Counted from the stretch's first letter, positions 44,891-57,299 are shown. The stretch: DNA of 64,000 bases from Armillaria gallica (GCA_037576215.1 JBANDB010000005.1:5580001-5644000); one strand, 5' to 3'. The notes: generated from the sequence alone by a model not told the origin. A program made the numbers and translations.

Positions 44891-47518
44891 AAGCAAGAAA
44901 GGGACATTGACCAACCCATTCACTTCTCTCAATTGCGAGGTCATGGATGCCTGTTATTGTCAATTAACGCAATCCGATAAGCCGGGAAGGCGCGATCGGA
45001 TGGACTCTAGAGTGTGTAGCTACGTCGGCATAACCATGAGCAAGGGATGTGGTTGGCGAGCTAGAGCCAGCGACCTCGTTTCTCTGCAGCTGTTGTGACT
45101 CCTCATTGACGCGATCGGATGAGCATCGGCCGTCAACGTCGACATAGATTGGGCGGTATAAAGATTGAAGGGTATGAGCAATGTCACTCCGCCACTCCCT
45201 CTTGTCCAGGGTCCAAAGAGTTCTGCAAGTGTCGATACCCAAGGGAGCGAGCCTGGATGAGGGCTGACGTTCTGAGAGGAGTCGTGCCAAAAATCGATGG
45301 GCAAGTACTAGTAGCCTCCGATATCGTATTGGTGTCGAAATTATTGTCATTTGAGAGTTATGGGCATCTTACACGAGGTGACGGATGAAGCCAATCTCAA
45401 CTTTTCTAGGCGTTGGTGCTAGGAATCTGCAGTGACGACGACGATTTGCGCTCCGTAAGTGAAATTATAGAGTCGACACGAATACAATAAATGGATATAC
45501 CAGTACACGGGTGAATGACGCCCAGATAGTGTTCCATTGCAAGGGTAATATTACACACACTTAAGGCTTTTTTTGCGAATTCGCATTGAATTGAGTTTGA
45601 GCAGAAGATATCCGTGGCAGTAGAGCAGGAGACTTTGCCTAAGAAACGTATGCCATCTGTCCATTCAAGTAGGGCGACATAGGGGATGATTTGGGGTCAC
45701 TTTCCGAATATCAAGGCCTAGGGATGGAAGGCACATCATTACGACAATATCTGTACGTGTAGACGCAGATGCAGGTACCTTATTTTTTCCTAACTTAATT
45801 GATCAGTAAGCCTTGACGGCTTGGCCAAGGTCCGTCGTCGTCGCAGTGCATATAAATGTCTGCTGGAGACCATAGTGCGCCGCCGTAGGCATGTTCAAAA
45901 TTCATGATCTGTAGATCTCCGAACTGTACATCATCTAGATGGGCATCCGACCCGAGTCGGAGGATGTCTCAGACCCTTGGGGACGTGTCGTCACCGGCCT
46001 CGGAGGATTCCAATACTCGTAATACCCTCGCATACAGCCGACGGAGCCAATCGAAGAGGGGGAAGCTGCTCTCTGAAGGGAAAGCGTTAGTGAGACCAGA
46101 GTGGCCCAGCTATTGCACAGCACAGCAACAGCACAGTATGAATAGGTTATTCATTCCGTGAAATCTTTGTCGGAACTGTTCCGCGAATCATGGAGGATGT
46201 CAAAATCTTCTATCCATTCTCGAAAACGCTCATCCCAAAGTAAACGGTAAAGTAAAAGACTGCGAGACCGATCAGTCGGTAGGATCTAAAGATCGACAGG
46301 GTCGTTCCAATCAGGATGACGCGATTATTAGGTGATCTGTGGAGTAAGTACATAGTTCGACTTGCCCATCAATATTCCGTGACAACCCTCCACCGGCGTT
46401 AAATCAGCCGAACCGCGTACTGAACAATATCAGAGTCGGGTGCGACTCATTCCGAAATGCTGTGTACACAGGTTTTCGGGTCTACTCTGAGCCAAGTTTA
46501 GGTGGATAGTCCGACAACTCCCCGTGCCGTGAATCATCCACGCGTAACTTCACGTTACACATGGTACGCATTTTTTTGCTCTTTCCAAGTTCTTTTCATG
46601 CATCAATTCATAACGCTTAATGCTCTGTGACGACACTAAGACTCTCTGATACCACCAATAATAATCAAACATTGACTTGTCATCGACTCAGAACTTCGAA
46701 GGTCGGCCAGGCTCTCTGACATTTCGACATTCAACTCTTGAAGTAGCGACGACGACTGCAACAGTGACATCCATAGTGACGCGATATGTACTATCAAAGC
46801 TCAATACGATTCCGATTAATACTGGGCCCTCCTGGTGATAGGAGCGGTAGGTTGCGAAATATGGTAAGCTCCTGCTTCTGTTCACTATATCCCGTCTTCC
46901 TAACTTTCGTAGATTCACTCTGGGCGCCTCAGAGCTCTTCCTATGTGATGCAAATAATTGAATACTGAATATTGAGCCCAAGTCTCAGGGTTCAAAGGAT
47001 AAGCAAATGTTTCGGCTTTGTTTGCGGATAGTCTACCATTTTTTAAGGTCTAGTATTGTGATTGTATGTCCTTCCTATTCAGTTAAAATCAAAACTTGAT
47101 TATCTATCTCAGAATTCTTTCGTGAATATGGCTATAGTTACGCTCACCGGGATCAAATCGTGATGGAAATACAGATTCTAGGTATATGTCCTGGCTCCTT
47201 CTCCTTTTCGCTCGCCAACGGAATACTTATTGGCACCAGTGGTTCCCTTCTTGCAAGAATGGAACACGACAATAAGATGAGGAGGAGGCTACACAGTACC
47301 AGGTGTAGCAGCGATCTTGACAAGATACATATAATGATGTATGTGATGGGTTGACTAAGGGGATCTGTAGATTGCGAAGGTAGTAGTCGTAATAAGTGTA
47401 TGGCTATTTTATTTCCCCTTCGTTTGGCTGACTTACTTGGAGTAGAGGTGCAGACGACGTATCCTCACATAAGAGGTATGTATCTTCGCCTTTGAACTTG
47501 AGTCTGATGCTGAACACT
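44891..47518. other. Segment replacing UbiA in cassette 4
   Basis: About 2.6 kb lie where UbiA should be. Only about 46,440-46,600 resembles another part of the window (22,540-22,700). The two minus-strand frames over 44,964-45,350 and the minus frame at 46,688-46,981 show no recognised family. Cassette homology resumes exactly at the UbiA/TF convergent intergenic block at 47,519. Confidence 0.45.
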
Positions 47519-47666
47519 TGGAAGACATATTCACGGACTAGGGTGACAGCTACGATTCCACGCTGACATAAGGGTTCTACTACGAACTTAGTGCCTACAT
47601 TCGCTGCATCCGCTGCATCATCCTATAATAAATATGATTAGTCGCCGGTGCAGCGTAATTTGCAGA

Positions 47667-50627
47667 CTATCCACGTTCGGAAAAATCCCACATAGACCTA
47701 TATCCAAGAAGAAGCGGGTAGCGTCTCGAGTACATGGCTAAATCAGGAAAACCATACCCAGGCATTAACATTCCTTGCAACCACTCGGGATTATCAAGGC
47801 TCTGGAGCGATGTAATCATTTCGTCCTCGATATTCCCAGGCTGGCCCCCCGCCCCACCGTTCCCAACAATATTCTGGCTCCCATCCATAATATGAAGCAG
47901 TGCTGCATCGCTTCCAAACAGCATTGGCCAGCTGCCCATTGCATGAGTTGCCTCCGGCCAATATATCAAACCCGCAGAATCGTATCCTTGGGCAACGTAT
48001 GATTTTCGCCGGTTATCACTGCTTTCTTTATCCGTCTCTACCGCCACGCTCCTGGATGCGCCCGTATTCACTGGTAAAACTGTCTGTGAACTTCCGGGAG
48101 CCGTTCCTTGGCTTTGCTGATAGTTGCCCAGCGCCGTCGCCAAGAGTCTAGCATACAGCTTCGGGGTGTGTCGGTCGTCTACTGCGATATCCGATGAGTT
48201 AAACTTGTTAATCAAAATCTCGATAAGTTTGACACTCTCGTCTTTATCAGCATTGTCCAGAAGAGACGAAAATTCTCGCCGGAGGAGCTGTTTATCTCAT
48301 AAGGTCAATAAAATCTAAGAACTATGGTACCATACATACCTTGAACAGGAATACAGCTGCGAATGCAGCACACATAAAATGGTGATCTGGAGCATATCGC
48401 ATAAATCCGCTAGGCGCCAAATCTTCGTTCATGCATCTGATTACCGATTTAGCGTATTCGAAGCACTGTAAAATATGTTATTGACTCGGTTCAGATGAAA
48501 ACGTCGCCGGCGAACCTTGGTAAAGAAATAATAATACCAGGCTTCTATACCGGCACGAAATACTTGACGGAAACCAAAAGAGAATATCACCAGTCTGAAA
48601 TAGGCTACGTAGCTGCGAGCGTATAAATGTTCCTCGATGTCGAGTCTGGATTGAAAATGGTCCTGGACTTACAAATGTAGCTCGCTCCGCCGGAGCATAG
48701 CTCCACGGTGGGCTCCTCCAATCTCGAATTTCCTCGTCCTTTCCTCCTTGAATATCTCAATCTCTCCATCATATCTGACGGTGACGTCCCGGAGGTTTCC
48801 TCTTTCCGAATTGATGAATCCGCTTTGGTTTCGCAACGCCTCCTCATGGAACCTTGCTACGATGCGCACGAGGACACTGTACCCGCACAGGTATACATCA
48901 TAGTCGAGATTGTACTGGGATTGTCTACACCATTCCCCCGAATGGCGGATAATCGTATCTTCCTTCATCATGCAAGGCTTTCCTAATCGTATCGCTACCG
49001 CTTGATCCAAAAGGTGACAAAATTTCCAGACGCGAACTCGATTGAGACATTCACGTTCTTCGTTTTCCGTCGCCAAGTTGATTTTTGGCGTTTGATCCAA
49101 GTGTAGAGCAGTCGCAATGCTGTTGAGAAGTTAGAACAATGAAAAAGAACATTCCACGATGAGCATACCTGACAGCAAGACCCGTATACAACCAGCTCTG
49201 ATCTCTATCCCAGCTCCTTTCAGGGACAGCATAGATACTCATCAATATGTAAGCCTGGCATAGCTCGACGCTTTTCATTTCGTCTAGGACGAGGGCATTT
49301 GCAGCCGAGTTTTTTGCGAAGTGCATCGCTATTGGGTAAATGCTTGATTTTCGGGGATGGTATCGAGACGCTATGGCACAGATAACTGTGAAAAGGACAG
49401 GGCATCGGGCCAAAGTTGATTTCGGAGTAAGTAAGACTGGATCGAGGAGAGCTGTGAAGGGCTAACTGATCATCAGCGTGCCTTACATTGATACTAGCCT
49501 GTGCTTTCTCACATTGATATATTTATAAAATCTTCAAATGGAACAACAGCTCAAAAAAGCGAAGAAAGCGGAGACTAGGGAGAGACCTCACATGTCAAAC
49601 AATTGTTCAGCGTCTTCAAGTGTCACAAGACCGGATACTAGTATCTCTGGGGGATTAAGCTTGGCTTGAGTGTACTTAATAGAAAAGCGAAAATGATGGA
49701 AACGCACCGGGTCTTGGAGACATTTTTTGTGCCTCGCACTCTGGTTTGAACCCTACAGGAACATGCGAAACCTCATTCAGCGCAGTTGCTATCTCTTTGT
49801 GTTCCTGCACCTCGCTATGGGCAAATCGGTCGCATTGCTGGTCATGCAGCAATCGTCTTGGCGCTTCTTCGCTAGCTTCCTTGGAGCGTCCACTATCGAT
49901 TTGTACACTAGACTTAAGACGACTAAGCCAGGAAAGAACATTGTGGTTGTCGGCATCAGAGGGGGATATAGATTTGACGTATTCGTCAATCGAATGAGGC
50001 GTCGCGAGGTAGGGATTATGGAGCTGCTTCATCAGAGTCTCAATGATAGCATCTTTCTGTCGGATTTCGGTCAAAAGGCGCTCACACTCGCTGTTTCGCA
50101 ATCAGGTTCTGCTGTAATATTCATATGTGGATGACTCACTAAACCTTTGGTTTTGGGGACTCGACGACGCAGTGGTAGCCTTTAGGCTTGCATCGCTGGC
50201 ATGCTTTTTCACCCGGTGCAAAGTCGCATTTCATCTTGACTTGCTTACACCGAATACATGCACCGGGTCTGCGTCTAAACACCTTGTCGCCGTTGCGATT
50301 AGAGTTGCCATCCCTGTCCTTCATGAGCACATGCGTCGTCTTTCCCGACGGCGTCTTCTCCAACGGCTGCCTCACTGACGGTGGAGCACTGGTGGTTGGA
50401 GAGACGTGATTCTGACGCATGTAGATCCTCATTTGGTCGTAGCTATCGTAGCTGTCCTGCTCCTGGTTGGGCTCCGTGGGATATTGGTCATTGACTGGTT
50501 GAGTTGGCTCCTGCTGCTGGGCGCAATCATAGAAGTTGCCACTCTGCTGATACCATGGGTCGTAGACATCTTGAGATGGTTGGAACATGGCACCATAGCA
50601 GGAGGGAGTAAGACCACTCTCACTCAT
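47667..50627 (-). CDS. Zn2Cys6 transcription factor TF4, PriB-like, intact, 9 exons
   Basis: Predicted exons on the complement: 50140-50627, 49708-50090, 49592-49664, 49513-49531, 49169-49461, 48673-49119, 48516-48612, 48340-48465, 47667-48287; 848 aa, all phases consistent. The zinc cluster is complete (CIRCKQVKMKC, CQRCKPKGYHC) after RRRPGA. A leucine-rich linker (ERLLTEIRQKDAIIETLM) follows. The middle homology region contains GLVTLEDAEQLFDI, RCPVLFTVICAIASRYHPRK, SIYAVPERSWDRDQ and NLDYDVYLCGYSVLVRIVAR. The family consists of nuclear gene-specific regulators that bind CGG half-sites. Start 50627 aligns with the TF1 start; an upstream in-frame ATG (50648) adds seven residues. A 19-nt micro-exon 4 is needed for LFDIFYKYIN-PFTALLDP. 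It is the cleanest of the four copies, yet its own UbiA partner is gone. Confidence 0.88.
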
Positions 50628-52195
50628 CGCGGCACTGAACATTATCACCCTGACCCTTCCATCTTAAAGTCTGTTCTCACCGGCAATCGCAAACTGTCCG
50701 AAGCAGTTACGGATTTTTCGACTTCCCGGCTAAATATACAAAGCTGCCTGAACCCCTGCATCCTCTACACAATAATCAGGAATAGAAGAATGAGGGAAGG
50801 AGACCAGGTCGACAGATCCGCGCTAATACATCTTTAGTTTCTGGCCCTTGTTTTATCGCTAAAATGGTTACCACGAAGTTTTTAATGCCATCATACTACC
50901 ATACATCCGTCTGTTCCTGAGATAAATCGTAACAATAAATAGTCAGTATCATCTACTTGGCTTGGCAGGGTGCTTTGTTAACTCACAGTTTTGTTCATGT
51001 ATTCCTCTGCATAGTCCAAGCATCAGGGCTGCGAGTCTGCTGACTAGAAGTAGCACCTTTAATTAATGGTCAGAGTCCCACGCTATTTCGAGAGGAATTG
51101 AGGAGAACAAGAACAAGAACATGTCAGTGTGGTACGATATCCCCGTTATCAGGAATTAGGCGCCATTCAGACAGAAATAGAGAATTGAAATGGGTGCAAG
51201 CACCTTACGAGATTCCAGTCCCCCAGACATCGCACAGACACATTGAAGAAACCGAGATCGCATCATTATGTAATGCGAGCGCCGGACGCCTTCACAGACA
51301 TCTCTCGAAAGTCCTGAGAATGCGCAACTCCAACAAGTATCGCCTTCAGCTTCAAATGTTTAGACCCCCACGACCTGGTTGTTTAGAGAGGCGCTCCCGG
51401 CTTGAGAAGACAATAAAGAATGAGCCAAATGGACGATATTAATACCCTTGATGTCTACCGCTGTTGATGGAACGGCTACGTGGGAAATATCCCCGATTCT
51501 TTCCGAAACTTGTTGAGGAGAAGAGAGGGCTTTATCAAAGAGAAAACGACCGATCGCCCACCGTAGGTCGTGGGCAGGGGCTATTTGGTTCATTTCTTAT
51601 GTCATCTGCGGCGGCTTCTGAATGATACACTCGGACGGGTTCATTCGGGTCGTGCTCTTCGTTTTTCACATGTTCTGCTTGTCGCTGTTTTAGCCGCATG
51701 AGGATAGCTGTTTCGTCTCAGTCTGCTGTCACTTGTATATAAGTCGGTGCCCCTCCATTTTTCTGCTTGTAAACCTCTTTGACTCTTTTATTGGCAGCAG
51801 ACAGAACGGGCAGCTAGTCGACGAGGCTATCCTTGACGTGTGACTTTCTGAACATCATTCTTGTCATTGAAAGACAGCACGCTTGAACAACGCTCGTGGA
51901 TTCACTGCATGCGTATCTCTCATGAGCTGGCTTTCACTTGACTGACATACCATCTTAGCCGTGCGTTTTCTGTCTGCGAGAGCTACGACCTCGACCTTGT
52001 TTTTGAGCTGCTCGATGGCAGCGCTTCAAGCACGCTCCTCGTGTGTTCAGTGCACTCGGCGCCAAATTGTGAAATGAATTTTTCTAAACACCCCTGTCGA
52101 CATGCTCGATTTTCCTGTGGACAATGAGCATTTTTACCCCTTGTATTCCAACCCTTTGTACTCTCCAGAGTCGCACCCTTCAGTGGTTACGAGAA
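50628..52195. other. Spacer 4 upstream of TF4, then unmatched sequence
   Basis: From 50,628 to about 51,460 the sequence matches the beginning of spacers 1 and 2 (for example GGATTTTTCGACTTCCCGGC, and ATGGACGATATTAATACC near 51,430). From there to the P450 relic no feature is recognised. Confidence 0.5.
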
Positions 52196-52660
52196 GGAAA
52201 AGTTTGTGCCGGTGGTCACTGCCATCGCAGAATATTTTACAGCCTTACGGGCTCTTAGGCGAATGAGACAGTGCCGTCCGCCTCAAGATATAGAGACGCG
52301 TCATTTTCTTCGTCCCAAGCATGACGAACTTCCTGCCCATGTTCACAAGTACGTAACATTTTTTATCTCGTCCAACTCTTTATTCAATGTATTTCAGAAC
52401 TGCCGGAGCCGTCGTTTTGCGTATCGCTCACGGATATGAAGTCAAAGAGAACAATGATTCATCCGTCCGGCTTGCAGATCAAGCACTGAGCAATTTTCCT
52501 CTGCCACGAAAACCAGAGCCTTCATTGTGGACCTGGTTTCTCCTCGTAGGACTGTTCGTTCAATGTTCTGTCCAGATCTCCAAGCTACTTGGTGGCGCTT
52601 CTCCTGCATATCGGTATGTACCTGATTGGTTCCCCGGCCGCCGCGTCCCTACAGGTATGA
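52196..52660 (+). pseudogene. Cytochrome P450 relic (agaricomycete CYP fragment)
   Basis: The fragment keeps LRRMRQCRPPQDIETRHFL, then HVHK, an intron at 52349-52397 with intact GT..AG, then TAGAVVLRIAHGYEVKENND. This is the GAxxLRIxHGYEVK segment common in basidiomycete P450s. A frame change follows: SSATKTRAFIVDLVS is in the next frame, where the family reads ATxPGAFLVDLVP. RYVPDWFPG then appears near 52,612-52,638. The haem-binding Cys loop and the N-terminal anchor are absent. No other P450 sequence occurs in the window. Confidence 0.75.
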
Positions 52661-53260
52661 AGTTCACTTCTTTCACGAACCTTTGTCTAAAATTCTATTT
52701 CCACAGGTGTCCTGCATCGCGTCGTGTGGCAGGACTTGACATCCACACAGACGGCATTACAGCGCTGAGACCAGCGTTGTGTGCTGCTAGAATCATCATA
52801 CTTGGTGATGCGGCTCATCTGGTGTTACTGAAGGCTGATTTTAGACGCAGGAATTGACGCATAGCAAATACTTTCCATCTTTGTGGCCTGGCTGTATGAA
52901 GCTGTATATCCTGACTTGCATTATAGCCGAAAGGCTTCATGCCATCGTTGGGTTCGCTGTAGCCTGAGAGAAAATGTGAGCTGGTGGCTGTGTGAGCTGC
53001 CACCAAGCGAGTCGTTTTCTCTCGGGGCTTACCAGCTTCCTTCTCGGATCCATACAGTTTTCTCAACCATCAATACCATACATTTCATTTAAATTTTTAT
53101 CCTCCATCTAACATCATCATTGGGGAATCATTTCAGGCAAATTTAAAGAACATGTTCAGATTGTTGTAGTAAGTAATACAATGCTTTCGATGTGTATTAA
53201 ACAGCCTCTGCTCCTGATGTCGGCCCTACCAAGCTTTATACAATCTTGGGTACATGAATA
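52661..53260. other. Unannotated stretch after the P450 relic
   Basis: A frame at 52,700-52,857 reads RIIILGDAAHLVLL, reminiscent of flavoprotein GDAAH motifs, but it is short and has no supporting sequence around it. Nothing else is supported. Confidence 0.35.
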
Positions 53261-55209
53261 CTCACGTAAATATGGAGCTTGAAATCACAGGCAAAGAATC
53301 GGGGACCGGTGCGCAGCCGCCGCTACAGGGATGCGTGGTATTGATCGAGAGACGCTGTGTTGTCTCAGGGAGCGAAGCTCAGCAGAGTTTTGCGGCCGAA
53401 GCCAAAGGATCGACAGTTCCAAGGGGTAACACTGCTGAGTGCATTCACAGCTGAGCAGTCTGCCCGGTGTACCGCCCCCGGTATGCTCGGTAATGCGTGG
53501 TATGCGTGCTGTTAGTTGACGTTGGTGAGCAGTCCCAATCAGGAACGGCCGGGATCACGTGGCAAATCCATATGGACGCGTCATAGCCGACAAGACTGCC
53601 TAAATTTCAAACTCCGAGCACTTGCCGAGCCGCAGCCGAACACGTTCAACCGTGTACCATAACGTTCGTCATTGACCACTTTCCTTTTTGCTTCCGTCTT
53701 CACCTATACTTCATGTGTGAGAGTGCAAATGCACTAACAGAAGGCCTGTCGATATGCGCCATGGCATGGGTAGAAGAAGTGGACCGTGGGTATTAGCATA
53801 CTGAGAGGGTGTGAATGGGGTATGAAATGCAGTGGAATCATCATCAAAGTTCGATACATTTGTTGTGGTATTCAGGGGCTCATATTCTCCATCCATGAGC
53901 AATTGAGGCGCATTGAAGGAATGTCGCACAAACTTTCATTAACATGTAGCATGTGTCATCAGTGTTGACAAAACGCCGCAACAGCGGCATGCATCAGAGT
54001 ATCAGATTTGGACAGTTTTGTCACCCCCAGCCCCGGGTACCAGGCTTTATCCACAGCTACGAGTACCCCGAGTATCTATAAAGCCGGCTCGCCAGGCTAG
54101 GCGCGTCACCGTGACAGTCAGTGAGTCACCATCGATTGACTCGATTGATGGTGCACGCTAGTGTTAACCTCTTACAGGCCGAAATTATTACCTCCTCCTC
54201 CTGTAAACCTATCTTTGATCATATTGAGTCAGAAACTGTCAGATTGAATTTCAGTTCAAAGAATTATAATCCGGATCTCTCAAGGAATTCTTGCATCGCT
54301 TCAGTACCTGAGCCTCTCCTCGTTGACAAAAACGCTTGAAACAAATTTCACATCGAGTTCTGGCCTGATATCAACACACTTGAGCATCAGAAAGCTCTGA
54401 AGTTTTTGTGCTGTAAGCGTGGCCTGTATTATTAGAGTTTTGCAACAAAAAATCAAGGGGAGCAAAGATGAGGTAAAGTCCGCACATGCAGTCAAAGCTA
54501 GAAGTGTAATCCATCGCGATTCGGATAGGCTCAGCCGGCGGCCGCTCTAGTGAACCAGTCGACAAAGGACTTCGAGCAGGTATCTGAGGGTACTTATTTT
54601 ATCATAGTATTTATCCCTTGCTCATGGCTATAACCTGACCTCCGCTGGCAAATCAGAAAGTTCGACGTCCTATTGGAAGACATTGCTCCAACCCGAGATC
54701 AAGTCCGAAGTAGAGAGGTTCATGGCCGAGGAGTTTGGTCCCTAAATCGGAAGGGTATCGACCCCGGTGGATTCAAGCGCTGGATCACTGCGAACTGGAG
54801 AAGAGCGAACAGATCGATAAAGACCATGAATGAAGGAGGCCAATAAGAGCAATACGGTGACATCAGCTTCAAACGCAAAGCCACTGAATCAATGGTCCGA
54901 TCACAGAGCCTCGGCCGATAATGTTCTTGTAATGTTCACGAGTGTATGGCGATGCAAGTGGAGCTGAATCCAGAAGCAGACGGGTCGTTGAGTCTGCAGC
55001 ACTTACAACCACATGTCCTTGACATCTGCAATGGAATTTCTTCCAGTACTTGCTGTACCTGTCACAATTCGATGGCACACGATAGCAACTGCGCACTGAT
55101 TAAAGGATGATGTGATTCGGCGGTTTGCAAAACCTGGTGGGAATTCCTTGGGGATGCTCTGGCAAAATATGAGAGAATTTAGTGGGAATCTCGGGCGTTT
55201 TGTTTCGGA
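53261..55209. other. Spacer 5, scattered remnants of the TF upstream spacer
   Basis: About 53,360-53,580 matches 19,310-19,500 and 31,740-31,970 (the spacer gene trace). About 54,555-55,209 matches 19,850-20,620 and 32,560-34,500. This shows a fifth cassette copy whose regulator has been lost. The remainder (53,600-54,540) is unmatched. Confidence 0.5.
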
Positions 55210-55640
55210 ATCGACGAGATTATACAGACCCTGGGCCCGCCTCACCTGATGGAATCGAGATTTTAGCTGGTTCGGGAATTGCCGAGGAAGGTCCGAGGAC
55301 GTGATGTAATCAAGTTCGCACCTATTCACACCGAGATCTATCGAAATCTCCACTGACCCCAACAGTCGACCGATGATTACTGTTTCTCCATCTCAGCTAT
55401 CCATTTTCTCAGTATTCCTCACGCTTTGATACCATCCTACTTGTCAACCTAAGTTCAAATTTCAGCCTGCCAGTGGATAATCGCCGATCGGATTTAGTAC
55501 CGAATTCCTGCTTCACCTCAGTCGCTACACTGCATGAGCCACGGATTCTCGCCCTAACTGGATGTTTAGGTAAATTGAAACTCAATTCTTTTGTTCACGA
55601 TGCACGCTTCCAGTTGCTGTGACGATGAAGTGGTGGGCCA
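55210..55640 (+). pseudogene. 5' part of a DMT relic
   Basis: GGGAATTGCCGAGGAAGG near 55,275 and the following 350 bp match 58,986-59,240 in the right-hand relics. No coding frame is clear. It marks the spacer-to-DMT junction seen in the other cassettes. Confidence 0.5.
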
Positions 55641-55976
55641 TCGCCGGGCGTGGCAGGTCCAAGTCCTGCTTGAGCATGGGAGGGGTCATCCAAAAAGAAT
55701 ACTCCTAGTATAGTCTTGGGACTCCGCCCCCAACTCGAGACTCTGCTCGGAGATGTGCTATTCTACTATGAATATATGACAAGGCAGTAACTCGCTCGAG
55801 CTTGAAAGGCCGTCCGGTGGCAAGCCACGACACATACGAATCTGAAGGTGCGACAACAAGGATGACACCCTGGGAGGCGCGCTGGATTTATCGAGAAGTA
55901 TACTGTGGAAGTCGGGAGATCAGGATTTGGGGATCAAACGGACGGGTACTATCAACTTGACAACTAGGGTTTATGC

Positions 55977-56174
55977 TTAGCCTGTCGCTCCTACAGATGC
56001 GACACTCCCTACCACGATCCCAGCTATGACACCCGCACTGAGAGATTTTGATGAATGTGGTAAGGTGGAAGCTGGGGTGGGGATGTATTCCGTGAGCGAT
56101 ATGCTTGATAGGGAAGATGGCGTCGATTTTAAGAGCGACTGAGACTCTGAATTACTGGTTACGTTCACAGTCAT
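55977..56174 (-). pseudogene. Ser/Thr-rich, single-helix membrane protein fragment
   Basis: A 65-codon minus-strand frame from ATG 56174 has a Ser/Thr-rich stretch (SLLKSTPSSLSSISLTEY) followed by SAGVIAGIVVGSVASVGATG, a glycine-rich helix typical of fungal wall-sensor or mucin-like membrane proteins. There is no signal peptide and no cytoplasmic tail, so it is probably a fragment or one exon. Neighbouring exons were not found. Confidence 0.35.
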
Positions 56175-57128
56175 TGATTCACAGTGTGCAAAATGATTGT
56201 TTCCATCAGCAGCATTGGCTTAGGGCTGTTTACATCTGTTCCCGCCTGGTGGGCCAACGTTCTATCTGCCAGTGATTTATGCAATGGTCATGATTACAAC
56301 CCCCCGGTCCCATCGGCGACAGCATCAGTCGATCCTGAGATAGTGAATGAGAATTGTGCAGATAGAGAGCCGTGACTAGAAAAAGAAGAACTCACGGAAC
56401 GAAGGGACATGAAATTTACATAGCCGAACAACCATCACATCTGCAGAACATTGAAAGGGACGGTGGTAACCACTCAAGCCCCAGATAAAGCAAACCGTTT
56501 TATGAGGCGTCACAGACTAAGACACTTCTGTGCTTGCTAAATATCAATCTGTTTCGCCGATCTATCCAACGTCAACTTTGATGAGAAGAGGCAATAGAAA
56601 CCTCTGAGGTCGTTGATCGCCACATACAATAGTGATGGTCTGCTGTTGATACTGGAAACTGGACGATATCAGTGCAGCACTGATTAATCGGTGTTTCGTG
56701 ATCCCGCACAAAACAAACCTTGAAGGTTCCACAAAAGACCACTGGAAGACCCAGACAAAATGTAACGATAAGGAGGCAAGGAGTGAATCAGAATGCCGAA
56801 TACACAACACTGAAAGCGACGAACACCAAACACCCGCATATGATGCAGATGGTGGAAAAAAAGAACGGTCGTATCAGCGACTCAGCGAGTCATGGGTACA
56901 CGGTGTTCGGGCCCTGAATGGTTCAAAGAAAAGTTGACGAGACAGAATCAGAGCGCAACGTAACAAACCAGGAAGGCAATGATTTTCGAACTGAATTGAA
57001 CCAGAACCATAGATATCAAAAGCGTGGTGTGTCGAGAGGTTCAGTCAACGCCCATCGTCGGACCTTCGGAGTCTCCCTATTTATAGTCAAGTGTTTCATC
57101 AGTAGCTTATTTCATTTTTCGTCCCCGT

Positions 57129-57173
57129 CGTACCTCAGTCTTTTACAACCATTCGGGTGAAGACTGAGGTACG
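57129..57173. repeat. Perfect 14-bp-stem hairpin
   Basis: CGTACCTCAGTCTT pairs perfectly with AAGACTGAGGTACG across a 17-nt loop (TTACAACCATTCGGGTG). The same loop and inner stem recur at 57,248-57,280. Confidence 0.7.
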
Positions 57174-57216
57174 CTTTTATTTACTTCTTGCATTGATACA
57201 ATGCTTATAACTATGT

Positions 57217-57299
57217 AGCTCGTTGTTTATTAACAGGTACATTCAATTCAGTCTTTTACAACCATTCGGGTGAAGACTGAGCTCGTTGTTTATTAACAT
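57217..57299. repeat. Second hairpin copy inside a short direct repeat
   Basis: The loop TTACAACCATTCGGGTG and inner stem CAGTCTT/AAGACTG are repeated at 57,248-57,280. This copy is bracketed by two copies of CTCGTTGTTTATTAACA (about 57,219-57,235 and 57,282-57,298), a local tandem duplication of about 63 bp. Confidence 0.65.

Noticed and set aside
46200..46450. Minus-strand membrane-protein-like frame (LIGLAVFYFTVYFG)
   Set aside because: Only one hydrophobic stretch with no start, splice sites or recognisable family context.
49490..49512. An apparent GC donor (GCTAGT) in a TF4 intron
   Set aside because: TF1 and TF2 have GTTAGT there, which suggested a mutated donor. Phase analysis shows the real donor is the GTGAG upstream, after the 19-nt exon, in all copies; only that gives LFDIFY-YIN-PF.ALLDP in frame.
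52700..52857. Possible flavin monooxygenase (GDAAH motif)
   Set aside because: One short motif with no Rossmann fold or flanking family sequence; insufficient.
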